Assembly (NCBI GenBank): GCA_019347855.1
Contig: JAHWKO010000001.1
Span: 1-64,000 of the forward strand
Source: Actinomycetota bacterium
GTDB lineage: Bacteria; Actinomycetota; Nitriliruptoria; Nitriliruptorales; JAHWKO01
Length of the DNA stretch: 64,000 bases
Direction of reading: 5' to 3'
The notes under the pieces are model-generated. The model did no database searches. It saw nothing but the letters and a program-made list of their open reading frames with translations, and was not told where the DNA came from. The translations under genes and the position numbers were made by a program. Position 1 is the stretch's first letter, and every line of letters starts with the position of its first letter. Below, piece after piece: positions 42,079 through 50,733 of the stretch.

Positions 42079-42141
42079 TGCGCTCAGCGCACACCCGCCC
42101 CTGTCCGTTGGGCCGTACCGAACGTGCGCTCAGCGCGCGTT
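42079..42141. repeat. Duplicated hairpin motif TGCGCTCAGCGC
   Basis: TGCGCTCAGCGC occurs at 42079-42090 and 42125-42136, 46 bases apart. Each forms a stem around TCA. The second extends to AACG...CGTT (42121-42141), a 9-bp stem with one non-Watson-Crick pair, 7 bases after the end of the membrane protein gene. It could be a terminator plus a copy in the rpf leader. Confidence 0.5.
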
Positions 42142-42147
42142 CCGGGG

Positions 42148-42912
42148 TCATCGTCCCTTGGGACGGACGTTGAGGGCCCTCGGTGAGTGGGCGCCGCAGA
42201 TGAGGACCTCGAGGCCGGCGGGCACCCGGACCTCGGCGTACGCGGGGACGTCCAGCCACCGGTCGCGGTGCACGACCCGGCCCGTCCCGATGCCGTCGGG
42301 GGAGACGGTCCGGGTGACGGTGGCGGTCATCCCCACGAGCCGTGCGGCATCGGGGATCTCGTCGGACGTCGCCGGACGCGGCGCAGCGGTCGCGGCCCGG
42401 TCGAGGTAGGCGAGCTCGTCCTCGTGCTGTTCGAGCGCGCGGTCGGCGAACACCCACTCGTCGTCCGCGGAGACGGGCCGGTCGACCGTGAGACGCGAGT
42501 AGGTCCTGGCCTGTCGTCGTTCCTCGACCTCCTGTCCCCACGCGAGCCTCCGTGCGGCCCGCGCACGGTCTGCTCGGGTGAAGGCGAGGAGCAGGGGGAT
42601 CGCCGGCAGCAGTCCGGCGACGGCAACGGCGACGGCGACCTCCCCGATCGTGCGCATCCCGACGATCCAGATCGACAGGACCGCTACCTGGAGCGCGATC
42701 GCGACCCCGATCGCGTACCAGCCGCGTTCCGCCCGTCGGCGCGAGAGGTGCCACATACCGACCGCCAACGCGACGATCGCGAGCACGACCACTACCGCGG
42801 CCAAGGGATGCAGCACGCCGACCGCGACAGCGGGGATCGCGAACGCGGCGGCCGTCAGAGCGCGCCGCTCGTCGCGGCGCGCCTCGTAGCGCAGGGTCGG
42901 CGCCGGCTCCAT
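42148..42912 (-). CDS. Membrane protein with NfeD-like C-terminal domain
   Basis: This 254-residue protein has about four helices between residues 20 and 110, a charged cytoplasmic region (YSRLTVDRP...ALEQHEDELAYL), and a C-terminal beta-barrel-like end, RLVGMTATVTRTVSPDGIG then VRVPAGLEVLIC, resembling the NfeD OB-fold. NfeD proteins work with membrane proteases or flotillins, but none is adjacent. The ATG at 42912 has no ribosome site; CATACT lies seven bases before it. Function unknown. Confidence 0.72.
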   Translation of the reverse strand: MEPAPTLRYEARRDERRALTAAAFAIPAVAVGVLHPLAAVVVVLAIVALAVGMWHLSRRRAERGWYAIGVAIALQVAVLSIWIVGMRTIGEVAVAVAVAGLLPAIPLLLAFTRADRARAARRLAWGQEVEERRQARTYSRLTVDRPVSADDEWVFADRALEQHEDELAYLDRAATAAPRPATSDEIPDAARLVGMTATVTRTVSPDGIGTGRVVHRDRWLDVPAYAEVRVPAGLEVLICGAHSPRALNVRPKGR

Positions 42913-42925
42913 CGGCGCAAGTATG
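42910..42925 (-). promoter_or_regulatory. CATACT -10 of probable leaderless transcript
   Basis: On the minus strand CATACT (42925-42920), TGCGCCG (7 bases) and the ATG at 42912. No Shine-Dalgarno sequence is seen. The hexamer differs from the TACGGT seen elsewhere. Confidence 0.4.
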
Positions 42926-42962
42926 ACCTCGGACCGGCGCCGAGACCCGGGTTCCGGCGACC

Positions 42963-43364
42963 TCAGCCCATCGTGGCCGCGTGCTCCGGTTCGATGGAGA
43001 TGATCACGCGCTCCGCATCCGGCCGCTTCTGCGGGTACTCGTCCTCGTCCAGGTAGCGCTGAGCCAGGAGGTCGATGAACCTCTTCTCGGGGTCGTCCTC
43101 GATCGAGGCGACCCTGCCCCGGATCTCCAGGTACCGGTAGGGGTCCTCCGGGTCGGTGATCGACGCCGAGACCCGGCCGTCGCGTGTGACGTTGCGGTAC
43201 TTCTGCCGCTCCTTCGTGGTGGAGATCCGCAGGTACCCGTCCTGGAAGTCGTACCAGACGGGGTGGGATTGGGGCTCACCGTCGGGTCCCAGCGACGCGA
43301 GGTGGGCGATGCCCGTGGCGTCCAGCAGGTCGCGGTGGCTCTCGGGGATGTTGTCTCCTGGCAT
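42963..43364 (-). CDS. PPOX-class F420-dependent oxidoreductase-like protein
   Basis: This 133-residue split-barrel protein resembles small actinobacterial F420- or FMN-dependent PPOX proteins. It has IAHLASLGPDGEPQSHPVWYDF early, then STTKERQKYRNVTRDGRVS and DPYRYLEIRGRVASIED. It likely reduces small molecules with a deazaflavin; the cofactor is inferred from the family. GAAGGAGCG precedes the ATG. It is divergent from the sigma factor, with 246 bases between. Confidence 0.87.
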   Translation of the reverse strand: MPGDNIPESHRDLLDATGIAHLASLGPDGEPQSHPVWYDFQDGYLRISTTKERQKYRNVTRDGRVSASITDPEDPYRYLEIRGRVASIEDDPEKRFIDLLAQRYLDEDEYPQKRPDAERVIISIEPEHAATMG

Positions 43365-43610
43365 ACTGCGCTCCTTCGATGTTCTGCTCGTGACCCAGGA
43401 TGGGTGAGCTGCGCCTCTCAAGTAGGAGCGCGGACCGTCCGACCAGGCAGGGAACGAGGGGAATCCTCCGACCGACTCGGTCGTTGGAACGGGAGACCGG
43501 CGCGCCACGCGCCCGGCTTCCGCGAACGGCCTGCCGGGAACCGTTCGAGCCTCCAGAACGTTGAACGTGACCGACCCGCGCGGGGCCAGCGAGAGAGAAG
43601 AAGCCTTCCC

Positions 43611-44753
43611 ATGCAGATGACGATCGATCCGACGCAGACCGCCCTCGGCGACCTGTTCGACCGTGCCGCCGAGCGTGGCTACCTCCTGCTCACCGAGCTC
43701 GAGGAGCTGCGCGGTGAGCGCACGGACGAGTGGGTCGAGGCCGCGCTCGAGTCCGCCCGTGACCGGGGGATCGAGGTCGTGGACGACACCGCCGCCGACG
43801 AGGAGACGCCGCTGGACCCGGCGGTCACGCTGACCGCCGACTCCGTGCGGCAGTACCTCAACGCCGCCGGCCGGTACGAGCTCCTCGACGCGCAGAAGGA
43901 GCAGGACCTCGCCAAGCGCTACCAGGCGGGACTGGCAGCCGAGCGGATGCTCCGGCTCGACGAGGGGCTGTCCCCGCGTCGCAAGGCCAGCCTGCGCAAG
44001 ATCGCGCGCGAGGGCGTCGCGTCCAAGGAGGTCATGGTCGCGGCCAACCTCCGTCTCGTCGTGGCGCAGGCCAAGAAGTGGATCGGTCGGGGGCTCGACC
44101 TCCTCGAGCTGATCCAGGAGGGCAACCTCGGCCTGATCCGCGCGGTCGAGAAGTTCGACCACACCAAGGGCTACAAGTTCTCGACCTACGCCGTCTGGTG
44201 GATCCGGCAGGCCCTGCAGCGCGGGGTGTCCGGGAAGGCCACCACGATCCGGGTCCCGGCACACGTCTGGGAGCAGCAGGCGAAGATCACCCGCGCCGAG
44301 ATCGACCTGCGTCAGGAGCTCGGTCGCGACCCGACCGACGACGAGATCGCCGACATGGTCGACATGACCGTCGAGCGCATCCACGAGGTCCGGGAGGCGC
44401 TGCGGACGATCGGCTCCCTGGACATGCCCGTCGGCGAGGACGGCGACGCCTCCCTGGGCGACCTCCTGTCGGACGAGAACGCGGTCGGACCCGAGGCGAA
44501 GGCCGCGGCCGATGACGCCCGTACGCAGATCGAAGGTGCCCTGTCCTCACTCAGCGAGCGTGAGCGGCGCATCATCATGCTTCGCTTCGGCTTCGTGGAC
44601 GGCGAGGAGCGCACCCTGGCCGAGATCGGCGAGGAGTTCGGGATGAGCCGCGAGCGCATCCGTCAACTCGAGAAGCTGGCACTCGCGAAGCTCAAGCACC
44701 CCTCCACCCAGTACGACCTGCGGCTCCTCCGCGGCAGCGAGATCGCCGCCTGA
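43611..44753 (+). CDS. RNA polymerase sigma-70 factor, RpoD-like
   Basis: This 380-residue sigma factor has a short region-1.1-like N-terminus (AAERGYLLLTELEEL...GIEVVDD) and a divergent region 1.2 (DSVRQYLNAAGRYELL). Region 2 is NLRLVVAQAKKWIGRG, LLELIQEGNLGLIRAVEKFD and FSTYAVWWIRQALQR. Regions 3 and 4 follow, with the -35-binding helix-turn-helix RTLAEIGEEFGMSRERIRQLE near the end. The altered region 1.2 and the shortness suggest either the housekeeping factor or a close second copy. ATG codons at 43611 and 43617 are possible. Upstream 43365-43610 holds no gene; TTGAAC at 43561 is a weak -35. Confidence 0.9.
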   Translation: MQMTIDPTQTALGDLFDRAAERGYLLLTELEELRGERTDEWVEAALESARDRGIEVVDDTAADEETPLDPAVTLTADSVRQYLNAAGRYELLDAQKEQDLAKRYQAGLAAERMLRLDEGLSPRRKASLRKIAREGVASKEVMVAANLRLVVAQAKKWIGRGLDLLELIQEGNLGLIRAVEKFDHTKGYKFSTYAVWWIRQALQRGVSGKATTIRVPAHVWEQQAKITRAEIDLRQELGRDPTDDEIADMVDMTVERIHEVREALRTIGSLDMPVGEDGDASLGDLLSDENAVGPEAKAAADDARTQIEGALSSLSERERRIIMLRFGFVDGEERTLAEIGEEFGMSRERIRQLEKLALAKLKHPSTQYDLRLLRGSEIAA

Positions 44754-44777
44754 CCACCCGGAGCGTGTTGGGTCGAG

Positions 44778-45236
44778 GTGGTGACCGGTCGAGCGTGGCT
44801 GGTCCGACCCAACGTCCACGGCCACAACCGCCTGGCGTCGTGGCTCGCCGAGGGGTACTGCGCGATCGGCTGGTACGAGCTCGGTGACGTCGTCGGGGCC
44901 TCGCGCCCCGAGCTCGCCTCCCGGGTCGATGCCGCCTACCCGACCGCGTCGATCGGGGCGCGCCTCGCGTGGGTCGGCAACCTCGACCGGTTCCTCAACG
45001 CGATCGAGGTCGGCGACGTCGTCGTCACCCCGGACGGGTCGCGCATCTACTCGGGTGAGGTCCGCAGCCCCTCCCGCCACGTGCCCGGGCACGAGGAGGC
45101 GTTCCGCCGGGACATCGCCTGGGACCGCCCCGACGCCCCGCTCGATCGGTACGAGCTGTCCAGCCGCGCCCAGGCGAAGCTGCGTTCGATGCTGACCGTG
45201 TGCGACCTCACCGAGGTCGCCGCCGAGTTCACCTGA
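44778..45236 (+). CDS. Stand-alone EVE/PUA-like domain protein
   Basis: This 152-residue protein starts AWLVRPNVHGHNRLASWLAEG and continues YCAIGWYELGDVV, LDRFLNAIEVGDVVVTPDG and RIYSGEVRS. This matches the N-terminal recognition domain found fused to Mrr- or McrB-type restriction nucleases, where it reads modified bases; here no nuclease domain follows. It might sense modified nucleic acid or regulate the neighbouring sigma factor; both are speculation. Start: GTG at 44778 or 44781. It is 24 bases after the sigma gene, so possibly cotranscribed. Confidence 0.72.
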   Translation: MVTGRAWLVRPNVHGHNRLASWLAEGYCAIGWYELGDVVGASRPELASRVDAAYPTASIGARLAWVGNLDRFLNAIEVGDVVVTPDGSRIYSGEVRSPSRHVPGHEEAFRRDIAWDRPDAPLDRYELSSRAQAKLRSMLTVCDLTEVAAEFT

Positions 45237-45294
45237 ACCTGGGAGGGGGCCGTCCGGGCGGGGCACGGTCTCGGGGCGGAGCCGGGGGGTCACC

Positions 45295-45300
45295 TACGGT
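45295..45300 (+). promoter_or_regulatory. TACGGT -10-like element
   Basis: TACGGT ends 47 bases before the GTG at 45348 that is chosen for the hydrolase. Confidence 0.35.
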
Positions 45301-45347
45301 CACCGCACGGGGCGAACCGGCCGCGTGTGACGGAGGAGGCGACCGCG

Positions 45348-46145
45348 GTGGACCCGTCGTTCATGACCGTCCGCGAGGGGCGCGGGCCGGTCATCGCCAC
45401 CGCGATCCACGCCGGCCACGACCTACGTCCGGAGGTCGCCGACGTCATCCGGATCAGCGAGGAGCAGCGGCGCTACGAGGAGGATCCCTTCACCGACCGG
45501 TGGGTGGGGCTCGGGGACACCTCGGTCGTGGTGCACCGCTCCCGGTTCGAGGTCGACCTCAACCGGCCTCGCGCGGGAGCCGTCTACCCCGGCCCGGACG
45601 CGGCCTGGGGCCTGGACGTCTTCGGCGGTCCCGGTCCCGGCGCGCTGGTCGAGGGCTCGCGGCAGCTGCACGACGCGTTCTACGACCGCTTCGGCGAGCT
45701 GTGCCAACGGGCGGAGCAGGCGTTCGGGGCGTTCGTGGTCTACGACCTCCACGCGTACAACCACCGCCGCGGCGGTCCGGGCGCCGCTGACGCGGCGACG
45801 GCCGGGAACCCGGATGTGAACGTGGGGACCGGGTCCCTCGACCGTGATCGGTGGGGACCGGTCGTCGATCGTTTCGTCGAGGTGATCCGCGGCCGGGAGG
45901 TCGCGGGCCGCCCACTCGACGTGCGCGAGAACGTGCGGTTCACCGGCGGCTACCTGGTGGACTGGGTCCACGAGCACTTCCCGTCGTCGGGGATGGGACT
46001 GGCCCTCGATGTGAAGAAGATCTTCATGGATGAGCACACGGGGGAACCCGTCGAGCCGATCCTGAGCGCGATCGGACAGGCCATCTCGGCCACCGTCCGC
46101 CCCGTCGTGTCCGCCCTCCGTCGGATCCCGGCGGAGGTGCGATGA
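45348..46145 (+). CDS. N-formylglutamate amidohydrolase-like enzyme
   Basis: This 265-residue zinc enzyme family splits N-formylglutamate in histidine breakdown, with broader amidase variants. Seen here: ATAIHAGHDL (first His), SRFEVDLNRPRAGAVYPG, FVVYDLHAYNHRR and DVNVGTGSLD, and later GYLVDWVHEHFP. The GTG at 45348 is favoured by GGAGGAGG eight bases before; a GTG 21 bases earlier lacks a site. The stop overlaps the serine hydrolase by ATGA, suggesting one operon. No other hut genes are visible, so a different N-acyl substrate is possible. Confidence 0.8.
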   Translation: MDPSFMTVREGRGPVIATAIHAGHDLRPEVADVIRISEEQRRYEEDPFTDRWVGLGDTSVVVHRSRFEVDLNRPRAGAVYPGPDAAWGLDVFGGPGPGALVEGSRQLHDAFYDRFGELCQRAEQAFGAFVVYDLHAYNHRRGGPGAADAATAGNPDVNVGTGSLDRDRWGPVVDRFVEVIRGREVAGRPLDVRENVRFTGGYLVDWVHEHFPSSGMGLALDVKKIFMDEHTGEPVEPILSAIGQAISATVRPVVSALRRIPAEVR

Positions 46146-46966
46146 AGCTCGAGGAGGCGCTCGCGCAGGCCGAGGACTGGCCCGTCGAGGCCGCCGCCGT
46201 CGGCGTCGTCGATGCCGACGGGACCGTGGCGACCCGCGGGCCCGTCGACCGGTCGTCGCGTTGGGCCTCCGTCACGAAGCCGATGACCGCGCTCACGACG
46301 CTCATGGCGGTCGACGTCGACCTCCTGTCGCTGGACGACCCGGCGGGGCCCGAGGGCGCCACGCTGCGTCACCTCCTGGCCCACGCGTCCGGGCTGCCGT
46401 TCGAGGGCGACACCCCCGTCGCCGAGGTGGGCGAGCGGCGCATCTACTCGAACGCCGGGTTCCTCGCCGTGGGCGACCTGCTCGAGGATCGACTGGGGAT
46501 CGGGTACGAGGAACTGGTCGCCGAGAACGTCCTCGAGCCGCTCGGGATGCAGGGCACGGTCGTCCCCGGCGGTCCGGCCGCCGGCGCCGAAGGGCCGCTC
46601 ACCGACATGCTGCGGCTAGGTCGGGAGCTGTTGGCCCCCACGCTCGTGAGTGACGACCTCTTCCAGGAGGCGACCTCCGTGATCTTCCCCGGCCTGTCCG
46701 GGGTCGTACCCGGCGTCGGCCGGTTCGAGGACAACGCCTGGGGTCTGGGCTTCGAGATCCGCGACGACAAGGACCCGCACTGGACCGGACGCGACAACTC
46801 CCCCGCGACCTTCGGGCACTTCGGGGGCAGCGGCTCCTTCCTGTGGGTCGACCCGGAGGTCGCGATCGCCTGCGCGGCGCTCACCGATCGGGGCTTCGAC
46901 GAGTGGGCGCTCGAGGTGTGGCCGCCGTTCTCGGACGCGGTGCTGGACGCGTACCGCGGTTCGTGA
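46142..46966 (+). CDS. Beta-lactamase/esterase-like serine hydrolase
   Basis: This 274-residue protein belongs to the class C beta-lactamase/DD-peptidase-like superfamily. It has the catalytic SVTKPMT (SxxK, near residue 41), RRIYSNAGF (YxN, near 100) and a late GHFGGSGSFLWVDP (HxG). No signal peptide is present, so it is probably cytoplasmic and acts as an esterase or peptidase rather than as drug resistance. GGAGGTGCG precedes the ATG, within the end of the amidohydrolase gene. Confidence 0.85.
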   Translation: MKLEEALAQAEDWPVEAAAVGVVDADGTVATRGPVDRSSRWASVTKPMTALTTLMAVDVDLLSLDDPAGPEGATLRHLLAHASGLPFEGDTPVAEVGERRIYSNAGFLAVGDLLEDRLGIGYEELVAENVLEPLGMQGTVVPGGPAAGAEGPLTDMLRLGRELLAPTLVSDDLFQEATSVIFPGLSGVVPGVGRFEDNAWGLGFEIRDDKDPHWTGRDNSPATFGHFGGSGSFLWVDPEVAIACAALTDRGFDEWALEVWPPFSDAVLDAYRGS

Positions 46967-47015
46967 GCGGCCGGGGCCAGCGGTAGCGTCGCCGGCCCCG
47001 CACTCCGAGGATCCC

Positions 47016-47519
47016 ATGGCCGATTTCGAGGACCAGCTGCGCGCGAAGCTCGAACGCAACGTCGAGGTCGACGAGGAGCGCCAGGCCGCGCGCGAGGAGT
47101 TCGAGCGACACCAGGCGGACCGCGAGGCCGAGCGCGAGCGCGCCGAGCGTGAGGCGGCTGCGGCCCGCGAGCAGCGCCACCGCGAGCTCGTCGAGCGCCT
47201 GGACCAGCTCATCGGGACGGTCCAGACCACGTCCGCAGAGGACGTCGTGGTCCGGGCGGGCTGGAGCGACTCCGGCGAGGAGTACGTCGCCGAGCTCGCG
47301 ACGGTCCAGCTCGACCCGAGCCGCGCGTTGTTCGTCGAGCTCGACCGCGACGACGACGAGGTGCTCGCCCGGTGGACCTCGAGCGAGGGCGATGCCGTCG
47401 AGATCTGGCGGCTCCTGGAGTTCGACCCCGCCATGCTCGAGGAGCTGATCCTGCAACTCGTCGACCAGGACCTTTGGCGCCCGGGCGCCGGGACCCCGGA
47501 CTTCCCCGCCAGCATCTAG
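47016..47519 (+). CDS. Coiled-coil protein of unknown function
   Basis: This 167-residue protein opens with a long highly charged helix (about 5-68, Glu/Arg/Ala-rich, as in REAERERAEREAAAAREQ), then a compact domain containing ELATVQLDPSRALFVELD and EIWRLLEFDPAMLEELILQL. No family is recognised. Its TAG stop lies inside the first of four 28-bp repeats. It is upstream of the SNF2 gene on the same strand. Confidence 0.7.
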   Translation: MADFEDQLRAKLERNVEVDEERQAAREEFERHQADREAERERAEREAAAAREQRHRELVERLDQLIGTVQTTSAEDVVVRAGWSDSGEEYVAELATVQLDPSRALFVELDRDDDEVLARWTSSEGDAVEIWRLLEFDPAMLEELILQLVDQDLWRPGAGTPDFPASI

Positions 47520-47626
47520 CGCGGAAGCGCTCGATGCCTGTGTCTAGCGCCGAACGGGCTCGACGCCGTGTCTAGCGCGGAGGCGCTCGATGCCTGTGTC
47601 TAGCGCGGAGGCGCTCGACGCGGGCT
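47515..47626. repeat. Four tandem 28-bp repeats, each a GNRA-like hairpin
   Basis: Copies are at 47515-47542, 47543-47570, 47571-47598 and 47599-47626. Copies 1 and 3 differ by one base; copy 2 is the most diverged and copy 4 differs at its end. Three of the four units contain AGCGC-GGAA/GGAG-GCGCT (stem of 5 with a GGAA or GGAG loop), and every unit has a TAG stop triplet. The array follows the coiled-coil gene and precedes the SNF2 gene by 92 bases. Transcription termination, RNA processing or slippage-generated duplication are possible. Confidence 0.9.
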
Positions 47627-47718
47627 CGCCGTCCGGTCGTCGGGCGGTGGATCGGACGTCGTGCCGTACCCTCGGATGTTCACCCCTCCCTTCCACGCGA
47701 CCTCCCAGGAGCTCCTCG

Positions 47719-50700
47719 GTGTCCGACGACGACGCCCGCGGTCATCGCGCCGCGCGTCTCCAAGCCACGTTCGTCCCCGGCGATCCCGTCCCCGCAGCGG
47801 GACACCTCGCCCTGTGGGGGGTCGACGACCTGGACGAGATCGCCGACGTCGCGACCGATCTGGGCCTGCCGCCTGGGGAGGCGGGGACGCTCGCTGCCGT
47901 CATCGCACGCGGCGACGAGCTCGAGCCGGCGGACGTCCCCGCTCGGCTCGTGCCCGTGCTGCCGGCGGCACGGATCCTCGCGGCGATGCCGCCGGGGCCG
48001 GACTGGCAGCCATGGCGCCGCCCATCCGACGCCGTGCTGGCCTGGAGCGTCGCGGCGAAGCTGGCGCTGGAGTACGTGACCGCCGGACGGGTCATACCGA
48101 TGCTCCGCGTGGGGGAGCGGGCCCGGACCGCGCTCGCGGCGTGGCACACGGTCCCGACCGGCGACGGTCGGCTCCCGCAGCTGGCCGGGACGCTGCCGCC
48201 CGCCGCCCACGCCCTGCGGATCGGGGACGACACCACCGTGTGGGCGCCGCTCGACCTCCTCGAGGAGTTCTGTGACGCGATCGGCGACGTGTGCGCCCGC
48301 GAGGGGCGCCGTCCGACGGGCGGGACCGGTCGGGCACGCCAGCAGCGCCCCTGGACCGAGGTCTGGGCCGAAGCCCTGTCGGGCGCTGACCCCGTGGTCA
48401 CCGAGCTACGCGAACCGAGCAGCGAGGTGGTCGAGGCGCTGCGTAACTGGGCGGCTCCCGTCCTGGGGCGCGACCTGCGGAGCGCGGTCCGCCTGCGTCT
48501 CTGGCTCGAGCCCCCGGACGTCGACGACGCCGCCGGGGTCGCGCCGGACGTCACCTGGCAGCTGCACACCGGGCTCCAAGCCACCGAGGATCCCGACGCG
48601 GTGGTCGACGCGGCGTCCGTGTGGGCACACCCCGGAGGGGCGCTCGAGCTCGCCGGCCGGCAGGTCGGAGACCCCCACGAGAAGCTCGCCACCGGGATCG
48701 CCCAGGCGGCGCGGTTGTTCCGTCCGCTCGAGGCGCTCCTGCGGCAGGCACGCCCGACCGGGATCGGCCTGGACGCCCAACAGGTCACCGAGCTGCTGGA
48801 CGCCGCGGACGAGCTGATCGATGCCGGGATCGCCCTCCACCTCCCGGAGGAGCTCCAGGCGCTCGACCAGCGCAAGCTGCGCCCGCGCCTGCGGGTCGGG
48901 GGCGACGTGTCCGACCCCGGCGACATCGACAAGCAGGCCAGCGGCCTCTTCGACGCCGACACGCTCAGTGACTACCGCTTCGAGCTCGCCCTCGGGGATC
49001 AGACGATCTCCACCGAGGAGCTCGCACGCCTCCGGGCGCTGGGGCAACCGCTCGTGCGGTGGCAGGGCGAGTGGGTCCGTATCGACACCGCCGACGTCGA
49101 CCAGCTCGTCGAGCTCCAGGAGCGCACGGGCCAGCTCGAGCTGGTCGAGGCGCTGGTCGCCGCACTGTCCGGCCGTCGGGAGATCAGCGGGCTCGGCGCC
49201 GTCGAGACCGTCGCGGACGGCGAGGTGGCGGCGCTGATCGAGCAGCTGCGCGAGTCCGAGGGGCCGGTCGAACCGGACCTGGACCGCTTCGAGGGCGACC
49301 TGCGCCCCTACCAGGAGCGCGGCGTCGCGTGGCTGCAGACCCACGGCGAGCTCGGTCTCGGGGCCGTCCTCGCGGACGAGATGGGTCTCGGCAAGACCGT
49401 CATGGCCGCGGCCGTGCTCGGGTCCCGGGCCCAGGACCGCGCTCACCTGGTGGTGTGCCCGACCTCGGTCGTGGGGAACTGGGAACGGGAGCTCAACCGG
49501 TTCGTCCCCGACGTCCCGGTCGTCCGCTACCACGGCCCCGACCGCCCGCGGCGTCTGGATGCGTTCCCGCCGGGCGGGATCGCCGTCACGAACTACGCGC
49601 TCCTGCGACGGGACGTCGACCTCCTCACCGCCGTGCCCTGGGACACCGTCGTGTTCGACGAGGCCCAGCAGATCAAGAACGTCGCCTCGAAGGGGGCCAA
49701 GGCCGCACGGGAGCTGCCGGCACGTGTTCGGATCGCCCTGACGGGTACGCCGATCGAGAACCGGCTGTCCGAGCTCTGGGCGATCCTCGACCTCACCAAC
49801 CCCGGTCTGATGGGCCCCCTGTCGCGGTTCACCGAGCAGTACGCGGTCCCGATCGAGCGGTGGGGCGACCAGGAGACGGCCGCACGCCTGCGCCGGCTCA
49901 TCGCCCCGTTCGTGATGCGCCGTGTGAAGTCCGATCCGGAGGTATCCGTCGATCTCCCGCCGAAGCAGGAGGTCCGCGTCACCTGTTCGCTGACCCCGGA
50001 GCAGGCCCGCCTGTACCAGCGCGCCGTCGACGAGGCGTTCTCCGGCGGCAGGCTGTCGGGCGACGGGTTCGGGCGCAAGGGGCGCATCCTCGCGCTGCTC
50101 ACCGCGCTCAAGCAGATCTGCAACCACCCGGCCCACTACCTCGACCAGCAGGCGCCGCTGGCGGGACGGTCCGGGAAGCTCACGCGCACCGTCGAGATCC
50201 TCCAGGAGGTCCTGGCCTCGGGGGACCACGCCCTCGTGTTCACCCAGTACCGGAAGATGGGGGACCTGCTGGGCCTGCACCTGTCCGAGCAGCTCGACCT
50301 TCCGGAGATCCCGTTCCTGCACGGCAGCGTCCCTGCCCACCGCCGTGACCAGATGGTGTCGCGGTTCCAGGAGGACGAGGACGCGCCTCCCATCCTGCTC
50401 GTGTCCCTGCGTGCCGGCGGGACCGGGCTGAACCTCACGCGAGCGACCGAGGTCCTGCACTTCGACCGGTGGTGGAACCCCGCCGTCGAGGACCAAGCCA
50501 CCGACCGCGTCCACCGCATCGGGCAGACCCGTCCTGTCACCGTCCACACGCTCGTCACCGGCGGGACCGTCGAGGAGCGGATCGCGGAGCTCCTCGAACG
50601 CAAGCGGGAGCTCGCGCAGGCCGTCGTCGGCGAGGGCGAGGCCTGGATCACCGAGCTGGGCGACGAGGAGCTCCGCGACCTGGTGGCCCTGTCCACCGAG

Positions 50701-50733
50701 GACGTCGAGGACGACCTCGAGGGGGCGGCGTGA
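47719..50733 (+). CDS. SNF2-family DNA translocase (HelZ-like)
   Basis: This 1004-residue protein has a long N-terminal region (1-520) of the kind that accompanies bacterial SNF2 proteins. The two-lobed ATPase follows: DEMGLGKTV (motif I, about 553), DEAQQIKN (motif II, about 646), TGTPIENRLSELW (III), LKQICNHPAHY, FTQYRKMGDLL, LRAGGTGLNLT (V) and DRVHRIGQTRPV (VI, about 931). It moves along DNA and remodels bound proteins. The GTG at 47719 has AGGAG seven bases upstream. Its stop overlaps the SWIM gene by GTGA, so the two are coupled. Confidence 0.93.
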   Translation: MSDDDARGHRAARLQATFVPGDPVPAAGHLALWGVDDLDEIADVATDLGLPPGEAGTLAAVIARGDELEPADVPARLVPVLPAARILAAMPPGPDWQPWRRPSDAVLAWSVAAKLALEYVTAGRVIPMLRVGERARTALAAWHTVPTGDGRLPQLAGTLPPAAHALRIGDDTTVWAPLDLLEEFCDAIGDVCAREGRRPTGGTGRARQQRPWTEVWAEALSGADPVVTELREPSSEVVEALRNWAAPVLGRDLRSAVRLRLWLEPPDVDDAAGVAPDVTWQLHTGLQATEDPDAVVDAASVWAHPGGALELAGRQVGDPHEKLATGIAQAARLFRPLEALLRQARPTGIGLDAQQVTELLDAADELIDAGIALHLPEELQALDQRKLRPRLRVGGDVSDPGDIDKQASGLFDADTLSDYRFELALGDQTISTEELARLRALGQPLVRWQGEWVRIDTADVDQLVELQERTGQLELVEALVAALSGRREISGLGAVETVADGEVAALIEQLRESEGPVEPDLDRFEGDLRPYQERGVAWLQTHGELGLGAVLADEMGLGKTVMAAAVLGSRAQDRAHLVVCPTSVVGNWERELNRFVPDVPVVRYHGPDRPRRLDAFPPGGIAVTNYALLRRDVDLLTAVPWDTVVFDEAQQIKNVASKGAKAARELPARVRIALTGTPIENRLSELWAILDLTNPGLMGPLSRFTEQYAVPIERWGDQETAARLRRLIAPFVMRRVKSDPEVSVDLPPKQEVRVTCSLTPEQARLYQRAVDEAFSGGRLSGDGFGRKGRILALLTALKQICNHPAHYLDQQAPLAGRSGKLTRTVEILQEVLASGDHALVFTQYRKMGDLLGLHLSEQLDLPEIPFLHGSVPAHRRDQMVSRFQEDEDAPPILLVSLRAGGTGLNLTRATEVLHFDRWWNPAVEDQATDRVHRIGQTRPVTVHTLVTGGTVEERIAELLERKRELAQAVVGEGEAWITELGDEELRDLVALSTEDVEDDLEGAA

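Noticed and set aside
41934..42147. Possible cyclic-di-AMP (ydaO-type) riboswitch before the Rpf-like gene
   Set aside because: Such riboswitches often precede rpf genes, but I could not find the conserved core sequences, only the two hairpins. A covariance search with the RF00379 model would decide.
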